Positions 10,649-18,703 of a stretch of 64,000 nucleotides of DNA are shown one piece after another; the stretch's first letter is position 1; each line of letters opens with the position of its first letter. Made by a program: the position numbers and the translations under genes. The notes under the pieces were generated by a model. It had not been told where the DNA came from, made no database searches, and was given only the letters and a program-made list of their open reading frames with translations. The stretch comes from Tessaracoccus flavus (GTDB lineage Bacteria; Actinomycetota; Actinomycetes; Propionibacteriales; Propionibacteriaceae): assembly GCF_001997295.1 (NCBI RefSeq), contig NZ_CP019605.1, forward strand, positions 3,158,891 through 3,222,890, read 5' to 3'.

Positions 10649-10710
10649 ATGACCGACGACCAGATTGACGAGCGCGACAAGGACTTCGACGGCGTCGAGG
10701 ACGCGGACTC
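10649..10710 (+). pseudogene. First ~20 codons of a host gene cut by the island
   Basis: A well-placed GGAAGGAG and ATG open an acidic N-terminus (MTDDQIDERDKDFDGVEDAD). From about 10705-10715 onward the sequence is that of the Tn3-family transposase read antisense, so the host frame is lost. The remainder is not at the right edge of the island, where an unrelated peptidase gene begins mid-sequence. Too little is left to name the gene. Confidence 0.6.
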
Positions 10711-11463
10711 GATGACATGGGCAGGAACGCCGGCAAGCAGATCCTCGGGGAGATCGACGCGTTGCAGATATTCGAGCCGGTCGAGCAGCCGGTTGGCCGA
10801 CGAAGAGTTCGAGCCAGGCTCGAACTGGCGCAGCCACACAAAACGGGTCACCCGATCATCAGCCGTCTCCTCGAGCAATGCCAGCAACTGTTCTCGGATC
10901 GACATAGGCAGACGAATGGCGATCCTCGTCTCGATGCGTCGCTCGGCATCGACGAGAGCCGCGGCACAAAGCCGCTCGATCGTGGATGTCGCGGGAAGGA
11001 CAGTGCGGGTGCGTCGGCACTCGGCTACGAAGCGACGGGCGATATCCTCGTTCGACACCGCCATCTCGGCTTCTCGGAACAACCATTCCTTCAGCTCGCT
11101 CGCACCACGTCCGGAGAAGGTGCGGAAGCCGTAGAGCCCCCGTAACTCGGCAAGATGCTCGTGCCGTGTTTCCTCGCGGGCAGCATAGTCTACGAGATCG
11201 TCGGCACCCAGGCCAAGCTGCGCTCCGATAAATTCGATGACCTCTGCAGGGATCAGTTCGCCTGGAGCCAGCACCCGGCCGGGATAGCGCAGGACACACA
11301 ATTGCAGGGCGAAGCCGAACCTGTTGTGAGCGCGCCGACGCAGCCTGATATGCCCAAGGTCTTCATCACTCAGCGTATAGTGCTTGAGCAAATCCGTCTG
11401 TGAAGTCGGCAAGCGCAACAGCGCGTCTTTCTGCCGATCGGTTAGAGTGACGCGACGCGGCAT
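10711..11463 (-). pseudogene. tnpA: Tn3-family transposase TnpA, N-terminal third only (Tn5393-like)
   Basis: Reading leftward from 11463, MPRRVTLTDRQKDALLRLPT opens the DUF4158 domain of Tn3-family transposases. Homology runs about 250 residues to near 'LAGVPAHVIE', then passes into host DNA. The 960-1000-residue family length and the DDE catalytic core are absent, so it is inactive. The divergent arrangement with tnpR and the strA-strB cargo identify it as the left part of Tn5393; the left terminal repeat is lost. Confidence 0.9.
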
Positions 11464-11588
11464 ACATGTTCCTTTTTCAAAATCTGATAGCGTTCAAGAC
11501 GCTTTGTTTATGAAGCTGGTTGAGATACATTTCCAGAGGTCAATGCAATCGTGGCCGAAGCGCCGCCTCAAACCAACGTTTGTGATAC
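11464..11588. promoter_or_regulatory. Putative res site and divergent tnpA/tnpR promoters
   Basis: The 125 bp between the divergent tnpA and tnpR starts is AT-richer than its surroundings. In Tn5393-type transposons this gap holds the resolution site bound by TnpR and both promoters. Individual subsites were not resolved by eye. Confidence 0.6.
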
Positions 11589-12257
11589 ATGCTGATCGGA
11601 TATGCCCGCGTCTCCAAAGCCGATGGCTCGCAGTCTCTCGACCTGCAGCACGACACCTTGCGCGCCGCAGGTGTCGAACGGGACAATATCTATGATGATC
11701 TTGCTTCCGGCGGTCGTGATGATCGCCCTGGCTTGACTGCCTGCCTCAAGTCATTGCGTGACGGCGATGTGCTGGTGGTCTGGAAGCTCGATCGCCTCGG
11801 ACGATCGCTTGCCCATCTGGTCAACACGGTGAAGGAGCTGTCAGACCGCAAGATCGGCCTGCGGGTTCTGACTGGAAAGGGCGCTCAGATCGACACCACG
11901 ACTGCGTCCGGTCGCATGGTGTTCGGAATCTTCGCCACCTTGGCCGAGTTCGAGCGGGATCTGATCCGAGAGCGCACCATGGCGGGTCTCGCCTCCGCGA
12001 GAGCGCGCGGTCGCAAGGGCGGACGAAAATTCGCGCTCACCAAAGCTCAGGTGCGTCTCGCGCAAGCCGCCATGGCCCAGCGCGATACTTCAGTTTCCGA
12101 TCTCTGCAAGGAACTCGGCATCGAGCGCGTCACTCTCTACCGATATGTCGGTCCCAAAGGCGAGCTCAGAGACCATGGAAAGCATGTTCTCGGACTTACG
12201 TCGCAACTCGTTTCTTTTCGCAAGTTGAGCCACCTCCGCGCTTCATCAGAAAACTGA
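11589..12257 (+). CDS. tnpR: Tn5393 serine resolvase TnpR
   Basis: A 222-residue serine recombinase. The catalytic Ser9 sits in IGYARVSKADG, followed by VWKLDRLGRS and the ATLAEFERDLIRERT helix. The C-terminal helix-turn-helix is VSDLCKELGIERVTLYRYVG. It resolves Tn5393 cointegrates at res and represses its own and tnpA transcription. The frame runs about 35 residues beyond the usual 185-residue Tn3 resolvase end and stops 11 bp before strA, so strA is likely served by the tnpR promoter. Confidence 0.93.
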   Translation: MLIGYARVSKADGSQSLDLQHDTLRAAGVERDNIYDDLASGGRDDRPGLTACLKSLRDGDVLVVWKLDRLGRSLAHLVNTVKELSDRKIGLRVLTGKGAQIDTTTASGRMVFGIFATLAEFERDLIRERTMAGLASARARGRKGGRKFALTKAQVRLAQAAMAQRDTSVSDLCKELGIERVTLYRYVGPKGELRDHGKHVLGLTSQLVSFRKLSHLRASSEN

Positions 12258-12268
12258 AGGAACCTCCA

Positions 12269-13072
12269 TTGAATCGAACTAATATTTTTTTTGGTGAATC
12301 GCATTCTGACTGGTTGCCTGTCAGAGGCGGAGAATCTGGTGATTTTGTTTTTCGACGTGGTGACGGGCATGCCTTCGCGAAAATCGCACCTGCTTCCCGC
12401 CGCGGTGAGCTCGCTGGAGAGCGTGACCGCCTCATTTGGCTCAAAGGTCGAGGTGTGGCTTGCCCCGAGGTCATCAACTGGCAGGAGGAACAGGAGGGTG
12501 CATGCTTGGTGATAACGGCAATTCCGGGAGTACCGGCGGCTGATCTGTCTGGAGCGGATTTGCTCAAAGCGTGGCCGTCAATGGGGCAGCAACTTGGCGC
12601 TGTTCACAGCCTATCGGTTGATCAATGTCCGTTTGAGCGCAGGCTGTCGCGAATGTTCGGACGCGCCGTTGATGTGGTGTCCCGCAATGCCGTCAATCCC
12701 GACTTCTTACCGGACGAGGACAAGAGTACGCCGCAGCTCGATCTTTTGGCTCGTGTCGAACGAGAGCTACCGGTGCGGCTCGACCAAGAGCGCACCGATA
12801 TGGTTGTTTGCCATGGTGATCCCTGCATGCCGAACTTCATGGTGGACCCTAAAACTCTTCAATGCACGGGTCTGATCGACCTTGGGCGGCTCGGAACAGC
12901 AGATCGCTATGCCGATTTGGCACTCATGATTGCTAACGCCGAAGAGAACTGGGCAGCGCCAGATGAAGCAGAGCGCGCCTTCGCTGTCCTATTCAATGTA
13001 TTGGGGATCGAAGCCCCCGACCGCGAACGCCTTGCCTTCTATCTGCGATTGGACCCTCTGACTTGGGGTTGA
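12269..13072 (+). CDS. strA: Aminoglycoside 3''-O-phosphotransferase APH(3'')-Ib
   Basis: A 267-residue protein, the full normal length of StrA, starting MNRTNIFFGESHSDW. The phosphotransferase motif VVCHGDPCMPNFM (HGDxxxxN) and the metal-binding GLIDLGRLG are present. It phosphorylates the 3''-OH of streptomycin in the cytoplasm with ATP, giving resistance. Its TGA overlaps the strB ATG by one base, as in Tn5393. I see no interrupting change and expect it to be functional if transcribed in this host. Confidence 0.98.
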   Translation: MNRTNIFFGESHSDWLPVRGGESGDFVFRRGDGHAFAKIAPASRRGELAGERDRLIWLKGRGVACPEVINWQEEQEGACLVITAIPGVPAADLSGADLLKAWPSMGQQLGAVHSLSVDQCPFERRLSRMFGRAVDVVSRNAVNPDFLPDEDKSTPQLDLLARVERELPVRLDQERTDMVVCHGDPCMPNFMVDPKTLQCTGLIDLGRLGTADRYADLALMIANAEENWAAPDEAERAFAVLFNVLGIEAPDRERLAFYLRLDPLTWG

Positions 13073-13908
13073 TGTTCATGCCGCCTGTTTTTCCTGCTCA
13101 TTGGCACGTTTCGCAACCTGTTCTCATTGCGGACACCTTTTCCAGCCTCGTTTGGAAAGTTTCATTGCCAGACGGGACTCCTGCAATCGTCAAGGGATTG
13201 AAACCTATAGAAGACATTGCTGATGAACTGCGCGGGGCCGACTATCTGGTATGGCGCAATGGGAGGGGAGCAGTCCGGTTGCTCGGTCGTGAGAACAATC
13301 TGATGTTGCTCGAATATGCCGGGGAGCGAATGCTCTCTCACATCGTTGCCGAGCACGGCGACTACCAGGCGACCGAAATTGCAGCGGAACTAATGGCGAA
13401 GCTGTATGCCGCATCTGAGGAACCCCTGCCTTCTGCCCTTCTCCCGATCCGGGATCGCTTTGCAGCTTTGTTTCAGCGGGCGCGCGATGATCAAAACGCA
13501 GGTTGTCAAACTGACTACGTCCACGCGGCGATTATAGCCGATCAAATGATGAGCAATGCCTCGGAACTGCGTGGGCTACATGGCGATCTGCATCATGAAA
13601 ACATCATGTTCTCCAGTCGCGGCTGGCTGGTGATAGATCCCGTCGGTCTGGTCGGTGAAGTGGGCTTTGGCGCCGCCAATATGTTCTACGATCCGGCTGA
13701 CAGAGACGACCTTTGTCTCGATCCTAGACGCATTGCACAGATGGCGGACGCATTCTCTCGTGCGCTGGACGTCGATCCGCGTCGCCTGCTCGACCAGGCG
13801 TACGCTTATGGGTGCCTTTCCGCAGCTTGGAACGCGGATGGAGAAGAGGAGCAACGCGATCTAGCTATCGCGGCCGCGATCAAGCAGGTGCGACAGACGT
13901 CATACTAG
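13072..13908 (+). CDS. strB: Aminoglycoside 6-O-phosphotransferase APH(6)-Id
   Basis: A 278-residue protein, the standard StrB length, starting MFMPPVFPAHWHVSQ at an ATG that shares its A with the strA stop. The catalytic loop LRGLHGDLHHENIMF and the metal motif LVIDPVGLVG are intact. It phosphorylates streptomycin at the 6-OH. strA-strB form one translationally coupled resistance unit; the pair acts additively. A longer upstream reading from TTG 13063 was rejected. Confidence 0.98.
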   Translation: MFMPPVFPAHWHVSQPVLIADTFSSLVWKVSLPDGTPAIVKGLKPIEDIADELRGADYLVWRNGRGAVRLLGRENNLMLLEYAGERMLSHIVAEHGDYQATEIAAELMAKLYAASEEPLPSALLPIRDRFAALFQRARDDQNAGCQTDYVHAAIIADQMMSNASELRGLHGDLHHENIMFSSRGWLVIDPVGLVGEVGFGAANMFYDPADRDDLCLDPRRIAQMADAFSRALDVDPRRLLDQAYAYGCLSAAWNADGEEEQRDLAIAAAIKQVRQTSY

Positions 13909-13934
13909 ATATCAAGCGACTTCTCCTATCCCCT

Positions 13935-14014
13935 GGGAACACATCAATCTCACCGGAGAATATCGCTGGCCAAAGCCTTAGCGTAGGATTCCGCCCCTTC
14001 CCGCAAACGACCCC
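13935..14014. repeat. Tn5393 right terminal inverted repeat
   Basis: The 80 bp from GGGAACACATCAATCTCACC to CCGCAAACGACCCC match the known long (about 81-bp) terminal repeat of Tn5393, here as the right end after strB. The outer base is 14014; the next bases TCATA begin the plasmid segment and would be the target-site copy if a left partner still existed. Confidence 0.88.
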
Positions 14015-14200
14015 TCATATCGTGGCGAAGCCGAGCAGCGCGAAGGCTAACGTGACGGCCGCTCCCCCGAGCATCAACGGTTTCTCAGCTCGGGCCAGCG
14101 GGCCTTCGGTGATCTGCTTACGGCGGATCAGCCATGATGCAACGAACATGGCGATGCCTACGACGATCCCGACGTAGTAGATGATCTGTAGCGCGCTCAT
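14015..14200 (-). CDS. Small two-helix membrane protein of the plasmid segment
   Basis: A 61-residue protein from ATG 14200 (MSALQIIYYVGIVVG) with two hydrophobic helices separated by RRKQITEGPLARAEK. Its start overlaps the upstream stop by one base (TGATG), and its stop codon abuts the Tn5393 end exactly. It is the last gene of a parA-led plasmid operon. No function is assigned. Confidence 0.6.
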   Translation of the reverse strand: MSALQIIYYVGIVVGIAMFVASWLIRRKQITEGPLARAEKPLMLGGAAVTLAFALLGFATI

Positions 14201-14565
14201 CAGCTCTCCTGCGGCTCCTGATACCAACGCACGACGCCGTTATGGCTGTGTGCCCGGCCAACGTGGCTCGATGCGAGCCTGAGCATGTTTGCTGCGGTTG
14301 TCAGCTCGTCAGCGGCCGCATGGGCGCTGCCGGTGCCGTCGCCGTCTTCGCCGTTGTAGTGCGTGCCGTCCTCGGTGCGGCTGTGCCACTTGCCGAGCTG
14401 GTCGATCACCTGCGCCAAATGGTCGATGGTTGCGCCCAGCTCACCGAGCAGTCGGTATGAGTCGATCGGGTGCGGTACAGCTCGAGTTGAGTGCGCGAGC
14501 GTGCGCGCCAGCTCTTCGACCTCGGCGGCGATTTCGAGCTGCCGCTGTTCCTCGTTGATTGCCAT
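14200..14565 (-). CDS. Hypothetical plasmid protein, helical
   Basis: A 121-residue hydrophilic, helix-rich protein (MAINEEQRQLEIAAEVEELA...). There is no recognised domain. It lies 13 bp after the partition-like gene and is coupled to the small membrane protein downstream, so it is part of the same operon as parA. It may be an accessory of plasmid maintenance, but that is inference from position. Confidence 0.6.
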   Translation of the reverse strand: MAINEEQRQLEIAAEVEELARTLAHSTRAVPHPIDSYRLLGELGATIDHLAQVIDQLGKWHSRTEDGTHYNGEDGDGTGSAHAAADELTTAANMLRLASSHVGRAHSHNGVVRWYQEPQES

Positions 14566-14578
14566 TGTGGTTACTCCC

Positions 14579-14974
14579 CTACTCCATCGGGCGGCCGGGT
14601 GACAGGCTGTGCGCGGGTGCGCCCTCGAACGGTCGGCCGCCGTTCAGTTCGGCTTCGAGCCGCACTACCTGGTCAAGGATCGCTTCGAGCTGGAAGTCAG
14701 AGAGTGACCGATACGGCCGCCCTGCGTTCCTCGCTGCGATGAACGCTGCGCGGATGCGTTCGCTGTCCTCTGGTGCGGCGTAATAGCCCATCTTCGTGCG
14801 GGTGCCAGGCTTCGAGCTGGCGGCCGCCACGGTGCGCTTTGGCGCAGCGGGCGCGGCCGCTGCGGGTGCTGCACTCTCAGGGGCCGGCTTCTCTGGCTCG
14901 ACGCGGCCGCTCGTCGGCGCTACGGGCGACAGGCCGCTGAGCTGCGAGCGTCGGCGTTCGGGTTTCTTAGACAT
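14579..14974 (-). CDS. Small basic ParB-like partition partner
   Basis: A 131-residue protein from ATG 14974, overlapping the parA stop by 8 bp. The N-terminal half is basic and Pro/Ala-rich (MSKKPERRRSQLSG...). The C-terminal part (EDSERIRAAFIAARNAGRPY, then RSLSDFQLEAILDQVVRLE) resembles the helix-rich DNA-binding partner proteins encoded after small ParA ATPases in actinobacterial plasmids. Position and overlap support a centromere-binding role; sequence alone does not prove it. A longer start reading into parA was rejected. Confidence 0.6.
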   Translation of the reverse strand: MSKKPERRRSQLSGLSPVAPTSGRVEPEKPAPESAAPAAAAPAAPKRTVAAASSKPGTRTKMGYYAAPEDSERIRAAFIAARNAGRPYRSLSDFQLEAILDQVVRLEAELNGGRPFEGAPAHSLSPGRPME

Positions 14975-15758
14975 GAGCAGTTCCCTTCTTGAGCTGGTCA
15001 ATGTGTGCGGCGTAGATCGCGGCAAGCTCGCGCGCCTGCGCGTCGCCCTCGTCTAGGCCTCGGGCCGTTTCGGTGGCATCTGCGATTGCCTGCCGCTTCG
15101 GTACGGGTGGGGTGAGAATCGGGAGCTGCGCAGCTTCGGCGGCTGCCGTCAGCTCGTCGGCCCAGTGGCCTCCGGCGAGTGTGTGCGCTTCGTGGGCGTT
15201 GAGCACGAGTCCGGCGACTGTGAGCCGCGGGTTGTAGTGCTCGCGCACCAGGCTCACGGTGTTCATCAGCTTCGCCAGGCCGTTGACGCTCCACAGCTTC
15301 GACTGTGAGACGATCACGACGGCGTCGGCTGCCGTGAGTGCGCTGATCGTCAACGGGTCGATAGCGGGGCCACAGTCGATGAGCACCAGGTCATATTCGG
15401 TCTGGATCGCGGCGAGCTGCGCGCGCAGCCGCGATTCGCGGCCTGGCTCCGATGAGATAACGAGTTCGTTGCGCACGTCGGCCAGGTTGTCGCCCACGGT
15501 CGGCGCGACCGTGAGGCCTTCCCAGATACCGGGCACGAGCACGTCGGCCAGGGTGTCGCTGCTGCGGCTGCTGAGTGCGTCGGCCACTCCAACGTCGCCC
15601 TCTTGCATGTCTTCGGTGAGAACGCTGGTGATGTTGCCCTGCGGGTCGGCGTCGATCACGAGCACGCGCTGTCCGTCGAGGATCGCGGCGCGGGCGTGGT
15701 GGTAGACGGTGGTGGACTTCCCCACTCCGCCTTTCTGGTTGCAGTACGCGAGAATCAT
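14967..15758 (-). CDS. parA: ParA-family plasmid partition ATPase
   Basis: A 263-residue ParA/Soj ATPase without the N-terminal helix-turn-helix of type Ia proteins. The deviant Walker A is NQKGGVGKST (residues 7-16), the switch is VIDADPQGN and the Walker B-like strand is LVLIDCGPA. It segregates plasmid copies by ATP-dependent nucleoid binding together with its small downstream partner. Its presence inside a chromosomal island shows that a plasmid segment was captured. The putative operator lies directly upstream. Confidence 0.93.
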   Translation of the reverse strand: MILAYCNQKGGVGKSTTVYHHARAAILDGQRVLVIDADPQGNITSVLTEDMQEGDVGVADALSSRSSDTLADVLVPGIWEGLTVAPTVGDNLADVRNELVISSEPGRESRLRAQLAAIQTEYDLVLIDCGPAIDPLTISALTAADAVVIVSQSKLWSVNGLAKLMNTVSLVREHYNPRLTVAGLVLNAHEAHTLAGGHWADELTAAAEAAQLPILTPPVPKRQAIADATETARGLDEGDAQARELAAIYAAHIDQLKKGTAHV

Positions 15759-15761
15759 GGT

Positions 15762-15800
15762 GCCCTTCTTTCAGGTCTAATGGTACTAATACCCCTATTG
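15762..15800 (-). promoter_or_regulatory. parA upstream element shared with ssb
   Basis: On the minus strand TATTAGTACCATTAGACCT lies about 20 bp before the parA start. A near copy, TATTAGGTACAATAGACCT, precedes ssb at about 16240-16260. The TACCAT/TACAAT core could be a -10 box embedded in an operator. Confidence 0.5.
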
Positions 15801-15846
15801 GGGGCAGATAGTGGGCTGCGCTCTGGCAGCCCACTATCTCGGCAGC

Positions 15847-16206
15847 CTAGTTACGGCGCTCGACGGTGACGGTCTGGCCGCGCAGGCTCACGGTGATTTC
15901 TGCATCGTTCACCTTGCGCACGGTGCGGGTCACTCCCTCGTCGTTCGTGTAGGTGTCCAGCACCTCTTCGCCCGCGACGTTCACACGCACGTTCCCGCAA
16001 CGCTCAGCCAGGTCGCACAGCGCCTCGGCGTCGGCTCCCCAGACTGCAACGTCGTAGCCCTCGGTGCCGCCGTCCTCGAACTCGCCGCCCTTGTTCACGC
16101 GATCCGTGCGGATCACGCGGGCAAAGGTGTAGGGGCGGCCGTTCTTGTCAGTGCGCAGCTCGGGCGCCTTGGCCAGGTTCCCGGTGAAGTTGATGTAGCT
16201 GGTCAT
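15847..16206 (-). CDS. ssb: Plasmid single-stranded DNA-binding protein
   Basis: A 119-residue OB-fold SSB starting MTSYINFTGNLAKAPELRTD. It has the typical core (KNGRPYTFARVIRTD) but no acidic C-terminal tail ending in DDxPF, so it may not recruit chromosomal partners. It protects single-stranded DNA during plasmid replication or transfer. It is preceded by a good GAGAGGAAA site and by the same upstream element as parA. Confidence 0.85.
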   Translation of the reverse strand: MTSYINFTGNLAKAPELRTDKNGRPYTFARVIRTDRVNKGGEFEDGGTEGYDVAVWGADAEALCDLAERCGNVRVNVAGEEVLDTYTNDEGVTRTVRKVNDAEITVSLRGQTVTVERRN

Positions 16207-16235
16207 GATGTTTCCTCTCGGTTTGATTTCGGGGT

Positions 16236-16262
16236 TATGGGGTTTATAGGTCTATTGTACCT
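16236..16262 (-). promoter_or_regulatory. ssb upstream operator-like dyad
   Basis: The minus strand carries ACCTA-T-TAGGT flanked by two TAGACCTAT copies and a TACAAT -10-like box. The layout is that of a plasmid repressor site overlapping a promoter and is shared with parA. Confidence 0.5.
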
Positions 16263-16295
16263 AATAGGTCTAGTTGTGTCTATGGTTTCGGCGGA

Positions 16296-16538
16296 TTATC
16301 CGGTGCAGCTCCCCCACATTCCCAGCGCGTCGGCCTGCGCTGTGTGCTCAGCGTCGCGGTGCTCGGCCTGGCCGATGTAGGGCGCATCGTAGGTGTACTC
16401 GTGCGCGGCTCCTGCTTCGAGCAGCACGACGGCTGCGCTCTGCCCGTCGATGTAGACGTGGCGCAGCAGTCGGCCGTAGCGGTCGGTGTCGTCCTGGGTA
16501 GGATCGGCGCGCAGCTCGACTGTCTGCCCGTAAACCAT
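16296..16538 (-). pseudogene. C-terminal fragment of a thermonuclease-like (SNase) protein
   Basis: An 80-residue frame matching the C-terminal part of staphylococcal-nuclease-fold proteins: DRYGRLLRHVYIDG, then VVLLEAGAAHEYTYDAPY and a terminal GMWGSC. The N-terminal strand set with the first catalytic Arg is absent. The frame opens at an internal Met 6 bp after the resolvase stop. It is therefore probably a remnant, unless the first part is encoded elsewhere. Confidence 0.6.
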
Positions 16539-16543
16539 CGTGT

Positions 16544-17344
16544 TCAGCTCGCCAGCTCGTCATCGGGGAGGGCCGCCAGGATTTGCGGCAGGCTCTGCGT
16601 TCGATACGGCGGCGGCGGCAGGTCGGCGGCCGGGCCGTCGCCATCGAGGAACGCGGGGCCTTCTTCCTGGCGTTCATCATCGACGGCCGCCAGGGCGTCG
16701 GCTTCGCTCAATGCGTCCTCGGCGAACGCACCACGTCGGCGGGCCTCGGTCTTTGTCACTTCCTCGCCACGCGCCAGCGCCCGGTAAAGGGTCGAACGAT
16801 GCACGGCCAGCAGCTCGGCCGCTTCCTTCACCGTCCGGCCGTCACGGTCGATCAGCTCGCGGGCGTGCTCGATCTGCGCCGGGGTGAGGGTAGGGCGCGG
16901 GCCGAACTTCACGCCTCGGGCCTTGGCCGCTTCCCGGCCGTTCCTGGTGCGGTCGATGATTAGGGAACGCTCGAACTCGGCGATGCCGGCAAACACGGTC
17001 AGAACCATGCGGCCGGCCGGGGTGGTGGTGTCGGCCCACGGCTCGGCCAGGCTGCGCAAACCCGCGCCGACCGCCTGGATACGCTCGGCAATGTCCAGCA
17101 GGTCGCGGGTGCTGCGGGCCAGGCGGTCAAGCCTGGTCACAGTCACAACATCGCCAGGGCGCAAGTGATCGAGCACGCGGGCCAGCTCGGGCCTGTCGCG
17201 CCTGGTGCCGGTGATCTTCTCGGCAAAGATGCGCGTGCAGCCTGCGGCGTGCAGCTCGGCGCGTTGGTTGGTCAAGTCCTGGTCGTCGGTGCTGACGCGG
17301 GCATATCCCAGCAGCAGGCCAGCGGCGGCGCTCTTGTCTTTCAT
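16544..17344 (-). CDS. Plasmid serine resolvase/invertase
   Basis: A 266-residue serine recombinase. The catalytic Ser18 is in LGYARVSTDDQ; VTRLDRLARSTRDL and FAGIAEFERSLIIDRT follow. The helix-turn-helix is TVKEAAELLAVHRSTLYRAL near residues 165-185, and there is a 70-residue acidic, proline-rich extension not found in Tn3 resolvases. It probably resolves plasmid multimers. An integron end (IRi) lies 88 bp upstream of its start, inside what should be its res region. Confidence 0.9.
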   Translation of the reverse strand: MKDKSAAAGLLLGYARVSTDDQDLTNQRAELHAAGCTRIFAEKITGTRRDRPELARVLDHLRPGDVVTVTRLDRLARSTRDLLDIAERIQAVGAGLRSLAEPWADTTTPAGRMVLTVFAGIAEFERSLIIDRTRNGREAAKARGVKFGPRPTLTPAQIEHARELIDRDGRTVKEAAELLAVHRSTLYRALARGEEVTKTEARRRGAFAEDALSEADALAAVDDERQEEGPAFLDGDGPAADLPPPPYRTQSLPQILAALPDDELAS

Positions 17345-17432
17345 GGCGTAATGTCTCCGGTTCTAGTCGCAAGTATTCTATTTCATGCAACTAAAACACG
17401 CGACAAAAAACGCCAGGGAAAGGGCAGGGTGG

Positions 17433-17457
17433 TGTCGTTTTCAGAAGACGGCTGCAC
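17433..17457 (+). repeat. IRi terminal repeat of a Tn402-type class 1 integron
   Basis: TGTCGTTTTCAGAAGACGGC (17433 on) is the 25-bp IRi, followed by the standard 5'-conserved-segment sequence to GACTTTCCGCAACC at about 17562. It marks the integrase side of the integron. Confidence 0.95.
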
Positions 17458-17562
17458 TGAACGTCAGAAGCCGACTGCACTATAGCAGCGGAGGGGTTGG
17501 ATCCATCAGGCAACGACGGGCTGCTGCCGGCCATCAGCGGACGCAGGGAGGACTTTCCGCAA

Positions 17563-17764
17563 CCGGGAAGCGATCATCCGCCTCGTCGGCGCTGTCTTGG
17601 CCGAGCAGACCGATGAGTGGGCAGAAGGGCGCCGCTACCTCGGCCTCGACGTCCTCGCACGATGCCGACTCAGCACCATCACCAACGCCGTTGAGGAGGT
17701 GACCGAACCCCTCGCCCTCACCGCCTAGACGAAGGAACCGCTACACCACTCCACTGGACTTGAC
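17563..17764 (+). mobile_element. IS256-family insertion sequence remnant
   Basis: Translation from 17563 gives about 54 residues (NREAIIRLVGAVLAEQTDEW ... ARCRLSTITNAVEEVTEPLA) to a TAG at 17726-17728. This is the C-terminal end of a Mutator-type IS256-family transposase, followed by about 36 bp of terminal repeat ending at the intI1 join (ACTGGACTTGACC). The catalytic core and other end are missing. It replaces the end of intI1 and about 200 bp of the 5'-conserved segment. Confidence 0.8.
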
Positions 17765-18587
17765 CGGCGGGCTTCGTGATGCCTGCTTGTTCTACGGCAC
17801 GTTTGAAGGCGCGCTGAAAGGTCTGGTCATACATGTGATGGCGACGCACGACACCGCTCCGTGGATCGGTCGAATGCGTGTGCTGCGCAAAAACCCAGAA
17901 CCACGGCCAGGAATGCCCGGCGCGCGGATACTTCCGCTCAAGGGCGTCGGGAAGCGCAACGCCGCTGCGGCCCTCGGCCTGGTCCTTCAGCCACCATGCC
18001 CGTGCACGCGACAGCTGCTCGCGCAGGCTGGGTGCCAAGCTCTCGGGTAACATCAAGGCCCGATCCTTGGAGCCCTTGCCCTCCCGCACGATGATCGTGC
18101 CGTGATCGAAATCCAGATCCTTGACCCGCAGTTGCAAACCCTCACTGATCCGCATGCCCGTTCCATACAGAAGCTGGGCGAACAAACGATGCTCGCCTTC
18201 CAGAAAACCGAGGATGCGAACCACTTCATCCGGGGTCAGCACCACCGGCAAGCGCCGCGACGGCCGAGGTCTTCCGATCTCCTGAAGCCAGGGCAGATCC
18301 GTGCACAGCACCTTGCCGTAGAAGAACAGCAAGGCCGCCAATGCCTGACGATGCGTGGAGACCGAAACCTTGCGCTCGTTCGCCAGCCAGGACAGAAATG
18401 CCTCGACTTCGCTGCTGCCCAAGGTTGCCGGGTGACGCACACCGTGGAAACGGATGAAGGCACGAACCCAGTGGACATAAGCCTGTTCGGTTCGTAAACT
18501 GTAATGCAAGTAGCGTATGCGCTCACGCAACTGGTCCAGAACCTTGACCGAACGCAGCGGTGGTAACGGCGCAGTGGCGGTTTTCAT
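17718..18587 (-). pseudogene. intI1: Class 1 integron integrase, C-terminally truncated
   Basis: IntI1 starts at ATG 18587 ([20 protein letters not shown]) and is normal through about residue 274 ([11 protein letters not shown]). It then reads 15 foreign residues from the IS256 scrap before a stop. The 337-residue native protein continues with the box II HxxR, the second His and the nucleophile Tyr312. All of these are lost, so no integration or excision of cassettes is possible. The outward promoter inside the gene (18472-18500) is retained and is the reason the relic still matters. Confidence 0.95.
18472..18500 (+). promoter_or_regulatory. Integron Pc promoter, hybrid H1 type
   Basis: TGGACA (18472-18477), a 17-bp spacer and TAAACT (18495-18500) are the published PcH1 combination (weak -35, strong -10). 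It points to sul1. The second promoter P2 (TTGTTA 18591-18596, TACAGT 18611-18616) has a 14-bp spacer, the inactive form. Confidence 0.9.
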
Positions 18588-18590
18588 GGC

Positions 18591-18703
18591 TTGTTATGAC
18601 TGTTTTTTTGTACAGTCTATGCCTCGGGCATCCAAGCAGCAAGCGCGTTACGCCGTGGGTCGATGTTTGATGTTATGGAGCAGCAACGATGTTACGCAGC
18701 AGG
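18591..18703 (+). other. attI1 leader, crossover end deleted
   Basis: The attI1 region runs from the intI1 start to ATGTTACGCAGCAGGG. The GTTRRRY crossover site, any gene cassettes and qacE-delta-1 are all missing, because the sequence passes directly into the second codon of sul1. Confidence 0.88.

Noticed and set aside
13909..13934. Further gene after strB
   Set aside because: Only the short gap to the Tn5393 terminal repeat; no frame.
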